Of a stretch of 64,000 nucleotides of DNA, positions 56,659-64,000 are shown piece by piece. The notes under the pieces were generated by a model. That model was not told where the DNA came from. It searched no databases and saw only the letters and a program-made list of their open reading frames with translations. The stretch is from Metabacillus schmidteae (GTDB lineage Bacteria; Bacillota; Bacilli; Bacillales; Bacillaceae). A program made the position numbers and the translations under genes. The stretch's first letter is position 1, and the number at the start of each line of letters is the position of its first letter. The stretch is taken from the NCBI RefSeq assembly GCF_903166545.1, contig NZ_CAESCH010000002.1, positions 434,001 through 498,000 of the forward strand, read 5' to 3'.

Positions 56659-56915
56659 TTAATAAAAAACCAATGCTAGATTATTTAATTAATATAAAAA
56701 AGGCTGGCAAGGATACTTACTTAATACGTGGACGTGAGACTTGGGTATTAAATGATGTAGCAGAAGAGGTCTGTATGTTATCTACTGGGAAAAATACAGT
56801 GGGGGAGATGAGTAAATTAATTAGCACGAAATTCAATGAAGAAGAGAATGTCGTTCAAGATGATATTAAAGAATTATTACTATATTTTGAACAAGAAAAC
56901 ATCATAAAATTCTAG
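56655..56915 (+). CDS. PqqD-like RiPP recognition element (RRE)
   Basis: 86 residues, the size of standalone PqqD-type chaperones. Visible order: a strand pair (ETWVLNDVAEEVCMLS, where the VLNDVA element is the typical 'LN' turn), then the helix ISTKFNEEENVVQDDIKELLLYFEQENII forming the rest of the winged helix. RREs hold the leader of a precursor peptide and deliver it to modifying enzymes. Its position immediately before three tiny peptide genes supports this. Translationally coupled to the exporter. Confidence 0.82.
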   Translation: MINKKPMLDYLINIKKAGKDTYLIRGRETWVLNDVAEEVCMLSTGKNTVGEMSKLISTKFNEEENVVQDDIKELLLYFEQENIIKF

Positions 56916-56947
56916 ATTCTAAGTTTGTAATGAAAGGAGGTGAAAAA

Positions 56948-57016
56948 ATGAAAAAATATGCTAAGCCTCAGGTTAAAAAAGTAATGATACCTTCAGCAGC
57001 GGTAATTAAGCACTAA
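56948..57016 (+). CDS. Precursor-like peptide 1 (22 aa)
   Basis: Encodes a 22-residue peptide beginning MKKYAKPQVKKV and ending SAAVIKH. GAAAGGAGG lies 7 nt before the ATG. It shares MKKYxKPQ and the AAVxKH end with two downstream peptides, and the YxKP element resembles the YxxP recognition motif of RRE-bound leaders in other RiPPs. It has no cysteine, serine is limited, and the last residue is His. Too short for standard gene callers. Confidence 0.8.
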   Translation: MKKYAKPQVKKVMIPSAAVIKH

Positions 57017-57052
57017 TTTTTGAGAAAAACAATCAAGGAAGGGGGATTTCTA

Positions 57053-57130
57053 ATGAAGAAATATATCAAACCACAAGCAGTGAAAGTTCAAGCACCAACA
57101 GCAGCAGTACTTAAGCATGCAATATTCTAA
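57053..57130 (+). CDS. Precursor-like peptide 2 (25 aa)
   Basis: Starts MKKYIKPQAVKVQ and continues APTAAVLKH, followed by three extra residues AIF. Its first 22 residues are identical to peptide 3, and the DNA is nearly identical too, so the pair arose by recent duplication. GGAAGGGGG is the ribosome site. The AIF tail may be removed after His, or it may be a divergent copy. Confidence 0.8.
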   Translation: MKKYIKPQAVKVQAPTAAVLKHAIF

Positions 57131-57204
57131 TAGTGACAGAGTAATTAATACTTAGAGTATTTTAAATATATTCAGATATTTCTTATGAGAGGAGGTTTTA
57201 GAAA

Positions 57205-57273
57205 ATGAAAAAGTATATCAAACCACAAGCAGTGAAAGTTCAAGCACCAACAGCAGCAGTACTTAAACATTAA
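57205..57273 (+). CDS. Precursor-like peptide 3 (22 aa)
   Basis: MKKYIKPQAVKVQ followed by APTAAVLKH, stop directly after His. Strong GAGAGGAGG ribosome site. Each of the three peptides has its own ribosome site, which implies high, separate translation. An RNA hairpin follows before the protease gene. Confidence 0.8.
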   Translation: MKKYIKPQAVKVQAPTAAVLKH

Positions 57274-57284
57274 TAATTAAACTG

Positions 57285-57327
57285 CGCCATTTCAGTAGAG
57301 GGATAAGATTCTCCTTCTGGAATGGCG
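57285..57327 (+). terminator. Intra-operon hairpin after the precursor peptides
   Basis: CGCCATT (57285-57291) pairs with AATGGCG (57321-57327), with weaker pairings inside and no U-run. It likely protects or attenuates the message so that peptide genes are expressed above the enzymes. Confidence 0.5.
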
Positions 57328-57348
57328 TAGAAAAAGGATGATAAACCC

Positions 57349-58095
57349 TTGCCGCTTAAACAGAAGATCGGAATAAGTTGTTGGATTCTTATTCTCGCTA
57401 TTTCTTATTTTATAAAACATCCAAGCGTATTACTCGTTTTAGCTTTAGGGATACCTTTGGTTGTGATGGGGATCGGACCGTCTCTCTATAAAAAGATAAA
57501 TCTCCCTCAACAGTATTGGTTTATACCTCTTTGTACATCGATGTCTCTTCCTATATTTTTTGCAGATATTGATACATTAATTGACTTTAGTATTAATCAA
57601 AGCTTTCTCAGTATAATGTTAACAGTATTTTCACCAATCATGCTTCTTATTACGAGGATAAAGGAATGCTATCAGTCTATCAAAATTTCAATGATTATTG
57701 AGTCGTGTTCTAATAAGGTGTTGTTCAAAAACTTAATACAATTCGTTTGGTTACTAGTTGCCGAGGAATTGTTATTTAGGTATCTTTATTTTCAATATGC
57801 CACTAATTCAAGTCATACAGCTTTTTATATTTTAATAAACTGTTTCATTTTTATCTACTATCATTATTTCAATCGGTTTTCATATCGATTTTACAAGCTC
57901 AAAGATTATATTTATCAGGGGTTGTTTGCTATAAACGTTGGTGTTTTATTTATGTACACTAATTCGTTTCTGCTCTGTGTAATTTGTCATCTCCTTTACA
58001 ACTCAATCCAGTTCGTAACATTAATTTTAAGCTCTCAATCAATAAGAAGAGTATTCATACGGAGGGATAATAATGAAAATACCTACACTGGATAA
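57349..58095 (+). CDS. CPBP-family intramembrane metalloprotease, putative leader peptidase
   Basis: 248 residues, about seven helices. All CPBP (CAAX-protease-like, Abi) motifs are present: EExxxR at Glu139, Glu140 and Arg144 (AEELLFRYLYF), FxxxH at 168-172, and HxxxN at His214-Asn218 (CHLLYNSI). These are the metal ligands and catalytic acid of the Rce1 type. CPBP proteases process or confer immunity to several bacteriocins. Directly after the peptides, it may cleave or protect. TTG start; its end overlaps the next gene by 23 nt. Confidence 0.78.
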   Translation: MPLKQKIGISCWILILAISYFIKHPSVLLVLALGIPLVVMGIGPSLYKKINLPQQYWFIPLCTSMSLPIFFADIDTLIDFSINQSFLSIMLTVFSPIMLLITRIKECYQSIKISMIIESCSNKVLFKNLIQFVWLLVAEELLFRYLYFQYATNSSHTAFYILINCFIFIYYHYFNRFSYRFYKLKDYIYQGLFAINVGVLFMYTNSFLLCVICHLLYNSIQFVTLILSSQSIRRVFIRRDNNENTYTG

Positions 58096-58852
58096 ATACG
58101 GTCTATCTTATGAAAAGGTGTTAGAAATCATTCATCCACATAAAGAAGATATCGTCTTTATTAGTGGTTCAATTGCAGAAGGATTTAGTAATGATGGATC
58201 AGACGTGGATATTTACATAATTACAAAGGTAGGTTATGAAGGTAAGGCCAATGCCCATGTAAAGGAATTTTCTTATGGTGTTGAATACACATTTCTTGGA
58301 TATGAACGATTAATAAGTGCCTTTGTTATCAATGAAGAGATGTTATTTAAAATCATATATGATATAGAGCAGAAAATCAAAAACAATCAACTTGTAGAAC
58401 TTAATAATAAATTAATAGAGTTATATCACCGATTATATCGAGGAATCTCTTTACAAAATGATCAAGAATACTTACACATTAAAAACAAGTTAGATTTTGA
58501 AGGGTTTAAGAAGGGTCTTTCTAAAAATAGATTAGTGTACAGTGAAAATAGACATGATGATGCTCTCGGGGCTCTCAATTCAAATGATCTTTTAACTGCT
58601 TTTATTAGTTCAAAAGTTAGTTTAGAGAAATCAGTTGATGGTTTGCTTTGTGCTCATGGTGAAACAAATCCAAGTGATAAGTGGCTATTTAAAAGGCTAT
58701 TGTCTATTTATAGTATTGATTGTGATTGGGTGAAAGAATTCATTCTCCTTTATACAGGAGAGAATAAACTAGTAACGTTAGAAGAAAAAACGAAGGAAAT
58801 GTTACGTCTCGCAAATTTAATTCGTATGAAAGGATATCAAATCATTAAGTGA
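58073..58852 (+). CDS. Nucleotidyltransferase-domain protein
   Basis: 259 residues. An N-terminal polymerase-beta-type nucleotidyltransferase core has the GSxxxGxxxxxSDxD motif at residues 32-46 (SGSIAEGFSNDGSDVD), with a third acid probably Glu71. The C-terminal half is helical, as in MNT or antibiotic-adenylyltransferase proteins. Such enzymes transfer NMP to small molecules, proteins or peptides. Ribosome site CGGAGGG. In this operon, NMP transfer to the peptide or to a nucleoside is the obvious hypothesis. Confidence 0.8.
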   Translation: MKIPTLDKYGLSYEKVLEIIHPHKEDIVFISGSIAEGFSNDGSDVDIYIITKVGYEGKANAHVKEFSYGVEYTFLGYERLISAFVINEEMLFKIIYDIEQKIKNNQLVELNNKLIELYHRLYRGISLQNDQEYLHIKNKLDFEGFKKGLSKNRLVYSENRHDDALGALNSNDLLTAFISSKVSLEKSVDGLLCAHGETNPSDKWLFKRLLSIYSIDCDWVKEFILLYTGENKLVTLEEKTKEMLRLANLIRMKGYQIIK

Positions 58853-58873
58853 AGATGATTGGAGGGAAATAAT

Positions 58874-59530
58874 ATGATATCCACAGTTGAAATTAAAAAT
58901 GTAGTTAAGGGGAAATTGAAAACAATCTATGGTGAATTTTATCTTTATCGTTTTTTAATCTCAAATGATCTGGAAGATGGAGAAATATCTGAACATCTAG
59001 CTCTTGTAAAAGGGGAAGGGTTGGATAAGGAACCTATTTTATGTAGAATAAATTCAGCTTGTATTACGAGCGAAGCCTTTAATTGTCAAAGATGTGATTG
59101 TAAGTGGCAGTTAGATAAGGCGATGGATGTTATTTCAAAAAATGGAAAAGGGATTATCACTTACCATCCTTCCCATGAAGGAAGAGGGTTTGGATTAGGT
59201 TTGAAATTATTGTCTTATAATTTAATGGAAACAGGCATCGATTCTTCAACATCTTATTTAAATCTAGGATTAGGAACTGATGATAAGAGGGATTTCCGTG
59301 CAGCCGTCAGTATCTTAAATTACTTTAATATTAAACAAGTTAAAATGCTAGGAAATAATAAAAGGAAAAGCAATGTATTAGAAAGTGCAGGGATAAAAAT
59401 AGTAGATAGATTTTCTCTCATATATGAAGGTAACAACAATGAAATAAAAGAGTATTTATTTAAAAAATCATCAGAACCTGATCAAGATTTATTAAGGGAG
59501 AAGTATAGAGTTTATGAAAAACTTTCATAA
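58874..59530 (+). CDS. Stand-alone GTP cyclohydrolase II homologue
   Basis: 218 residues from the ATG at 58874, chosen for GGAGGG spacing. The zinc cysteines match RibA: Cys63, Cys74 and Cys76 (CITSEAFNCQRCDC). The phosphate/catalytic loop reads YHPSHEGRGFGLG, longer by one residue than YHRQEGR in E. coli, and DDKRDFRAA plus LGNNKRKS are conserved. The reaction would convert GTP to a diaminopyrimidine ribotide. Bacillus normally has GCH II fused to DHBP synthase in the rib operon, so this separate copy is likely pathway-specific. Confidence 0.85.
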   Translation: MISTVEIKNVVKGKLKTIYGEFYLYRFLISNDLEDGEISEHLALVKGEGLDKEPILCRINSACITSEAFNCQRCDCKWQLDKAMDVISKNGKGIITYHPSHEGRGFGLGLKLLSYNLMETGIDSSTSYLNLGLGTDDKRDFRAAVSILNYFNIKQVKMLGNNKRKSNVLESAGIKIVDRFSLIYEGNNNEIKEYLFKKSSEPDQDLLREKYRVYEKLS

Positions 59531-60218
59531 AGCTAAGAAAAGTGTAATAGTGACGGGGATAAGTGGTGGAATTGCACAGCCATTAATCATAAATTTGAAA
59601 CAAGAGGGATATGACATCATTGGATTAGATATAAACGATTATGAAGGTGAAACAATTGATTTTCATAGAATTGATTTAAGTAATAAAGAATCTATTATTA
59701 AGGTATTAGAAGAGGTTAACTGTCTAAATAATGTTGAAGGTGTTATTCATTTAGGTGGAATTTATCCCAATAAAAAAATAGAGGAGTATGACAGTGATCT
59801 GTGGGAAAAAGTATTTTCAGTTAATGTAAGCTCTATATTCTATCTGATTCAGGGTCTCTTAGAGAAAGCTGAAAACTTAAAGTCTATCATATTAGTTTCT
59901 TCTACAGCCTCAGTAATTGGAAGTAAAGATCCTGCTTATACAGCTTCAAAAGCAGCATTAACTGGTCTGAGTAAAAGTTTAAGTCTATCTTTAGCTTATC
60001 GCAATATAAGGGTAAATACTGTGTTACCAGGAATCATCGATACGAAAATGTCGAAAACACAAAGTGAACAAAGAAGAAATTATCATATTTCCAATACATT
60101 ATCAAAAAGAATTGGTCATCCAGAAGATGTTGCTAACATGATCAGTTTTTTACTTAGTCCAAAATCCTCTTATGTTTGGGGTGCTCAAATAGAAATAAAC
60201 GGGGGAATGACATTATGA
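59514..60218 (+). CDS. Short-chain dehydrogenase/reductase
   Basis: 234 residues, classical SDR. The dinucleotide motif TGxxxGIA is in VIVTGISGGIAQPL, acidic Asp after beta2 (GLDINDYEG) suggests NAD(H) preference, and the Ser-Tyr-Lys catalytic residues are in ILVSSTASVIG and AYTASKAALTG. The C-terminal RIGHPEDVANMISFLLSP with EINGGM is typical. It overlaps the GCH II gene by 17 nt and the next gene by ATGA. It may oxidise a sugar or nucleoside hydroxyl. Confidence 0.87.
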   Translation: MKNFHKAKKSVIVTGISGGIAQPLIINLKQEGYDIIGLDINDYEGETIDFHRIDLSNKESIIKVLEEVNCLNNVEGVIHLGGIYPNKKIEEYDSDLWEKVFSVNVSSIFYLIQGLLEKAENLKSIILVSSTASVIGSKDPAYTASKAALTGLSKSLSLSLAYRNIRVNTVLPGIIDTKMSKTQSEQRRNYHISNTLSKRIGHPEDVANMISFLLSPKSSYVWGAQIEINGGMTL

Positions 60219-60850
60219 AAAGAGGATTATTAATTGCAGTCTGTGGCTTGGATGGGGCTGGAAAGACAACTCAAATAAATTTATTAAATAACTGGTTTGA
60301 AACGAATAAATTACCATGTGAAATAACAAAGCAACCAACTGATTATTATAGAAACGATAGAAGAGTACGTCGCTATCTTGATCATGGTGAGTGCCAAGAT
60401 ATGAAGGTGTTGGCCCTATTAGCTGCTGCTGATCGAAGATATCACTTATCTGCATATATTGAGCCAAGCATAAAAAGAGGAATGTCGATAATAACAGATA
60501 GGTACTTATATAGCTCATTAGCCTATTTTAAATTTAGAGGATTAGAGCACGAGTATGTTAAATACTTAAATGGAGATATTCGCGAACCTGATATAACGAT
60601 TTTTTTAGACATAGACCCTGAGATTACTTTGTTAAGAGTTCGCAATCGAGATGGTCAGCATACTAAATATGAAGAAAAGGATCCTAGAATGTTTACGGAA
60701 ATTAGAAATCATTTCAAAGAAGTCCTGCCTGCTACTACTCTTTTAATCGATGCTACGCTAGATAAACAAACAATTCATGAAAGGATCGTTTCAGAAGTGT
60801 CTAATAAGCAATCAGTACTTAATGGAGGTGTTTCTGTTGGAATTAAATAA
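60215..60850 (+). CDS. Thymidylate-kinase-like nucleotide kinase
   Basis: 211 residues from the ATG at 60215 with GGGGGAATG. P-loop GLDGAGKT at 11-18, DR-motif ITDRYLYSSLAYF and a lid segment DGQHTKYEEKDPRMF. TMK-like proteins phosphorylate dTMP, or related nucleotides in biosynthetic clusters. A second copy in a peptide operon is unusual. Its 3' end overlaps the cupin gene start region by 14 nt. It is probably specific for a nucleotide intermediate. Confidence 0.8.
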   Translation: MKRGLLIAVCGLDGAGKTTQINLLNNWFETNKLPCEITKQPTDYYRNDRRVRRYLDHGECQDMKVLALLAAADRRYHLSAYIEPSIKRGMSIITDRYLYSSLAYFKFRGLEHEYVKYLNGDIREPDITIFLDIDPEITLLRVRNRDGQHTKYEEKDPRMFTEIRNHFKEVLPATTLLIDATLDKQTIHERIVSEVSNKQSVLNGGVSVGIK

Positions 60851-61460
60851 ATTCATGAAACGTATTGAAGAATCGGGTGCTCTAGAGACAGGTAGAAATT
60901 CTAGAGAATTATGTGATTTCATTAGTACTCATGTTGATTTGAATACTATTCGGCAGTGGTTATCCGATATTGTACATAAACATCCAGATGATAAGTTATC
61001 GAATTTAGCTTCCTTAATGGAGATACATCCACTAGGTTTTGAAAAGTATGTTCTATGGGATAGTTCTACTGGCCAAAGGGCAAGACTACATTATTGGCCA
61101 CAAAATAAATGGCCATTTGAAAGTATCCACGATCATCGTTTTAATTTTTGTGCGATCGTGATAAAAGGCCATTACATACATGAAGAATATGATGTGAATG
61201 AAAGGAGAGACACGGATGAGGTTAAAATAACCCTTACAAGGAAGCAAATAGTTGATACAGGTCAATGCTATTACTTCCAAGCAGGTACTTTTCATAGAAT
61301 TATTCCAAGTGATGAGGAAACAATTTCTTTAATAATCAGGAGCTCCCCTTTGTTACCATACTCCCGCGTAGTGAATCCAGAAACTCTCAAAATGAAGCGT
61401 GCCTATGGAGCCGTTAAGAAGTTTAAAGAAAAAATTAAAGTACTAGAATCAGTTATATGA
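60837..61460 (+). CDS. Cupin-fold protein, last gene of the peptide operon
   Basis: About 207 residues from a TTG at 60837, 8 nt after GGAGG; ATG 60855 is an alternative. A cupin-like metal site is suggested by His98 and His100 (ESIHDHRFNF), GHYIHEEY and His153 (AGTFHRI). This resembles cysteine-dioxygenase-type and other small cupin oxygenases, but no exact family is recognised. It could perform an oxidation or isomerisation. A terminator follows 17 nt after the stop, ending the operon. Confidence 0.65.
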   Translation: MELNKFMKRIEESGALETGRNSRELCDFISTHVDLNTIRQWLSDIVHKHPDDKLSNLASLMEIHPLGFEKYVLWDSSTGQRARLHYWPQNKWPFESIHDHRFNFCAIVIKGHYIHEEYDVNERRDTDEVKITLTRKQIVDTGQCYYFQAGTFHRIIPSDEETISLIIRSSPLLPYSRVVNPETLKMKRAYGAVKKFKEKIKVLESVI

Positions 61461-61476
61461 TAGTTTTCGATGAATG

Positions 61477-61511
61477 AAAAGACCTTCAAATTACTTTTGG
61501 AGGGTCTTTTT
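61477..61511 (+). terminator. Intrinsic terminator of the peptide operon
   Basis: AAAAGACCTTC / GGAGGGTCTTTT stem with TTTGTT tail. The next 320 nt to the PucR gene are AT-rich with no visible gene. Confidence 0.8.
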
Positions 61512-61836
61512 GTTATTAGTAACAAACACAAAGTATCATTTTATAAGTTTTACGTAACAAAAAATAACATAGCAATTTAGGTTAGTGAAAATATTATGTA
61601 TAGTTAAAATGTAAATTTTGTAAAAAGTTATGAATATCTTGTACATACATAATATTAGGAAGGATGCACATACTCCTTCTGTTATTTAAATCGTATGATA
61701 ATTCTTTCGTTAGGGAGTGATCTATGGATTCCTAGAATTTAGATAAATGTAATTGATCTTAACCGGCAGCTTCCACGTTTTAGTAAGGATTTAAAATATA
61801 GAAGATATCTTAAAACTTATATGTGGAGGGATGAAA

Positions 61837-63426
61837 ATGGGGATTCCGTTAAAAAATATTTTAAATATTGGTGGTCTGAGAGAATGTAAGGTTGTATCTG
61901 GACATAAAGGACTAAACAATATTGTTACATATGTAACCGTAATGGAAGTGCCGGATATCGTTAAGTGGTTAAAGGGGAACGAGTTACTATTAACTAGCTT
62001 GTATCCGATAAAAGATAATGTTGAAGCTCAAATTCAACTTATTGAAAAACTAAAGGAAGCCGGCACAGCAGCTTTAGCCATAAAACCTAGTAGATTTGTT
62101 GAAAAAATACCTGAAGAGATGAAAAAAAAGGCTGATAAATATGGTATTACAATTATTGAGATTCCCGAAAAAATCAGCTATTTAGATATTTTATCTCCTG
62201 TTATGAATGCCATTTTTAATAAAAAAATCGTTTTGCAGGAGGATTTAGAACAAGCAACTATGTTATTAAATGAAATATCTCTAACTAGAAGTGGTTTTAA
62301 TGAATTTATCGAGACACTGGCTTTTTTAACAAAGAGTAAAATATATTTGGAGAGCTTAGTTCCTTATATCAAAGTAAATGATACAACGGAAATGATGCCT
62401 CTTAGTGAGGAACAATTAAGTGAACTTTTAGCTATTCAAAGACCACTCAGAATGATCCGGTATTTGAATAAAAATCAAGCAGAATCCTGTATTGTCACAC
62501 CGATAATCATTGATGGATATTTATTCGGAACAATTACAAGTTGGGATTACAATATTGAATTTATGGAAGTAGACTTAGCGATTCAAGAAAAAGCCTCAAG
62601 GCTGCTCTCGCTCGAATTTCTTAGACAAAAAGTGAAATATGAGATAGAACAACAATATAAAAGTGAATATTTAAGAGATTTGTTATTAAATGAAGACATA
62701 GATACAAGAGATCTTGAAGAAAGAGGAAGGCTGTATGGTTTAAAAGAGACTTTACCCTATTTTTTAATCATTATTAGGGATAAGAATACATTCAATAAAA
62801 ATAACATATTTAGTGAAAGATTAACAAAAGTAGAAGCACTCCTAAAAGAAATAGATGCTGATATTATCATAGGTTGTTTAAGAAAATCTCTTATCATCAT
62901 GGTACCTTATAAAAATCAAAAAAAAAATGCCAAAATTTTAGACAGAATTTACTTAAATAGTAAGAAGGTTATCCATCAGGAAGTTAAATTAGGAGTGGGA
63001 TCTACGTATCAAGGTTTATCCGGATTAAGAAAGAGTTATCGAGAGGCAGAAAAGGCAGTAACAATTGGTCCAGCTATAAAAAAAGATCAAACCATTATAT
63101 ATTTTGAACAGTTAGGTGTTTACCGTTTAATTTCGTTAATTAAAGAAAAGAAAGAACTTAATCATTTTTATGAAGAGGCAATTGGAGATCTGTTGAAATA
63201 TGATCAGGAAAGTGATTTAGATTTAGTATACACGATAGAACAATATTTCAAATGCAATGAATCCTTAAAGGAAACAGCAGATAAATTGTATATTCATGTA
63301 AATACACTAAAATACAGATTACAAAAAATAAAATCTTTAACAGGCTTAAGTTTACAAAAATCTGAGGAAAAGTTAATGCTACATATGGGGTTGAAAGTCT
63401 TTAATTATCATTATAGTAGTCAATGA
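61837..63426 (+). CDS. PucR-family transcriptional regulator
   Basis: About 529 residues from the ATG at 61837, properly spaced from GGAGGG (the ATG at 61831 is too close). An N-terminal PucR domain (LNIGGLRECKVVSGHKGLNNIVTYVTVMEVPDI in the first 60 residues), a central GGDEF-like/CdaR-type region (KLGVGSTYQGLSGLRKSYREAEKAVTIG) and a C-terminal HTH (SLKETADKLYIHVNTLKYRLQKI). PucR proteins regulate purine and related nitrogen catabolism. It precedes an ABC transporter that is a probable target. Confidence 0.85.
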   Translation: MGIPLKNILNIGGLRECKVVSGHKGLNNIVTYVTVMEVPDIVKWLKGNELLLTSLYPIKDNVEAQIQLIEKLKEAGTAALAIKPSRFVEKIPEEMKKKADKYGITIIEIPEKISYLDILSPVMNAIFNKKIVLQEDLEQATMLLNEISLTRSGFNEFIETLAFLTKSKIYLESLVPYIKVNDTTEMMPLSEEQLSELLAIQRPLRMIRYLNKNQAESCIVTPIIIDGYLFGTITSWDYNIEFMEVDLAIQEKASRLLSLEFLRQKVKYEIEQQYKSEYLRDLLLNEDIDTRDLEERGRLYGLKETLPYFLIIIRDKNTFNKNNIFSERLTKVEALLKEIDADIIIGCLRKSLIIMVPYKNQKKNAKILDRIYLNSKKVIHQEVKLGVGSTYQGLSGLRKSYREAEKAVTIGPAIKKDQTIIYFEQLGVYRLISLIKEKKELNHFYEEAIGDLLKYDQESDLDLVYTIEQYFKCNESLKETADKLYIHVNTLKYRLQKIKSLTGLSLQKSEEKLMLHMGLKVFNYHYSSQ

Positions 63427-63463
63427 AGAATAGCAGTTTAAAAAATAGAGTAAGGAGCTAATC

Positions 63464-63652
63464 ATGGAAAAAAACAAAAATTTAGAGGCATTTATACATT
63501 TATATGAACTCATTATCTATTATTCTGAAAATAGGGATATGCCAGTGAATCAGGATTTTGATTTCTTTAGTGAAATTGAGAAATATTGTGAAGTTTTAAA
63601 TATTAACCACAAAGAGCTTGAGAAAGAATTTAGTTTGAAAAAATATTTATAA
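63464..63652 (+). CDS. Hypothetical protein, 62 aa
   Basis: A charged helical protein ([22 protein letters not shown]) with AAGGAGC ahead of the ATG. It follows the PucR gene by 37 nt and has its own terminator. Not recognised. Confidence 0.5.
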   Translation: MEKNKNLEAFIHLYELIIYYSENRDMPVNQDFDFFSEIEKYCEVLNINHKELEKEFSLKKYL

Positions 63653-63660
63653 TCATGCTT

Positions 63661-63698
63661 AGAATCATCTATTTCACTGAAAAGATGATTCTTTTTTT
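63661..63698 (+). terminator. Intrinsic terminator
   Basis: AGAATCATCT / AGATGATTCT stem with a T7 tail, separating the PucR unit from the ABC transporter gene. Confidence 0.85.
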
Positions 63699-63798
63699 GT
63701 CTATTCGGATATATAATTTCACCTTTGAAATAAGTAGTATTAAAAACAAGAAGATTCAGAAAAGTTTATTTTATTATGATCTAGGAGGGAGAGTGTTT

Positions 63799-64000
63799 AT
63801 GTCCATACCAGCAAAAACTCATTCACCAGTAGTTGATCGAATTGCAAAAGATACCCTTTTTATTGAAGGTGTAAACAAGGTTTACGAAACTCAATCCGGT
63901 ACCACACATGCGCTTGAAAATATTAATCTTACGATTAGAGAAGGTGAATTCGTATCGATAATAGGCCCTTCTGGATGTGGAAAATCTACATTATTAAAAA
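63799..64000 (+). CDS. ABC transporter ATP-binding protein (SsuB/TauB-like), 5' part
   Basis: The frame begins at the ATG 63799 with AGGAGG and runs off the window, so only 67 residues are visible. They include the A-loop strand [10 protein letters not shown] and the Walker A motif [15 protein letters not shown]. The spacing and sequence fit the nitrate/sulfonate/hydroxymethylpyrimidine importer ATPases. The upstream PucR regulator suggests a nitrogenous substrate. Confidence 0.82.
   Translation, partial: MSIPAKTHSPVVDRIAKDTLFIEGVNKVYETQSGTTHALENINLTIREGEFVSIIGPSGCGKSTLLK

Noticed and set aside
56948..57273. Lasso-peptide precursors, because of the YxxP-like motif and the PqqD-like protein
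   Set aside because: No B2 protease, no asparagine-synthetase-like cyclase, and the peptides are too short to contain a leader plus a lasso core.

Overview
This window comes from a low-GC, Gram-positive member of the Bacillaceae. Genes use strong AGGAGG-type ribosome binding sites and frequent TTG/GTG starts. Many products match Bacillus families: SwrC/YerO, AbfA/Abf2, YdhG, LytTR and YesMN regulators, FtsW/RodA and DUF4275. No rRNA or tRNA gene and no CRISPR array is visible. The first gene (a DctR/CitT-type response regulator) and the last gene (an ABC ATPase) are cut by the window edges.

Layout. 0-7.7 kb holds assorted metabolic and regulatory genes plus a complete IS1595-type element (3617-5480) with an 8-bp target duplication. 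Its transposase is decayed, and it carries a dihydrofolate-reductase-family passenger gene. 7.8-16.2 kb is an arabinan/arabino-oligosaccharide locus: solute-binding lipoprotein, two permeases, a small membrane protein, two GH51 arabinofuranosidases and a GH43 enzyme, with a divergent regulator. No ABC ATPase is encoded there. 16.2-20.4 kb is a TetR/RND pair like YerO/SwrC with operators inside the promoter. 20.6-29 kb contains a MerR regulator, a dihydroorotate-dehydrogenase-like domain fused to a membrane region, a CstA transporter with a LytS/LytT-type two-component system, and a 3D-domain wall protein. 29-40 kb holds small membrane proteins, an ECF sigma operon, sugar epimerase, phosphodiesterase, an HTH/coiled-coil/J-domain protein and a YibE/F pair. 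40-49 kb has a GH1 phospho-glucosidase and a YesMN-regulated sugar ABC importer. 49-53.8 kb has an AAA ATPase, a TPR membrane protein, an FtsW/RodA protein and a DUF4275 protein.

The most interesting region is 54.5-61.5 kb, an apparently single co-directional operon that looks like an undescribed ribosomal-peptide (RiPP) system. It encodes a PqqD-like peptide-recognition protein, three tiny precursor-like peptides of 22, 25 and 22 residues (absent from ordinary gene calls because of size), a CPBP intramembrane protease and an MFS exporter. These sit with a set of nucleotide enzymes: type-2 OMP decarboxylase, nucleotidyltransferase, GTP cyclohydrolase II, SDR oxidoreductase, thymidylate-kinase-like protein and a cupin. 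There is no radical SAM, YcaO, LanM or lasso cyclase. The gene content suggests either a nucleotide-decorated peptide or a peptide product accompanied by protective copies of nucleotide enzymes. This is inference and has not been demonstrated.

Several non-coding repeats are also present: a roughly 154-bp tandem repeat rich in palindromes at two distant sites (about 3.3 kb and 30.7-31.3 kb), a degenerate 21-bp repeat, a MITE-like element that duplicates a terminator, and an intergenic repeat of a type common in Bacillus genomes.
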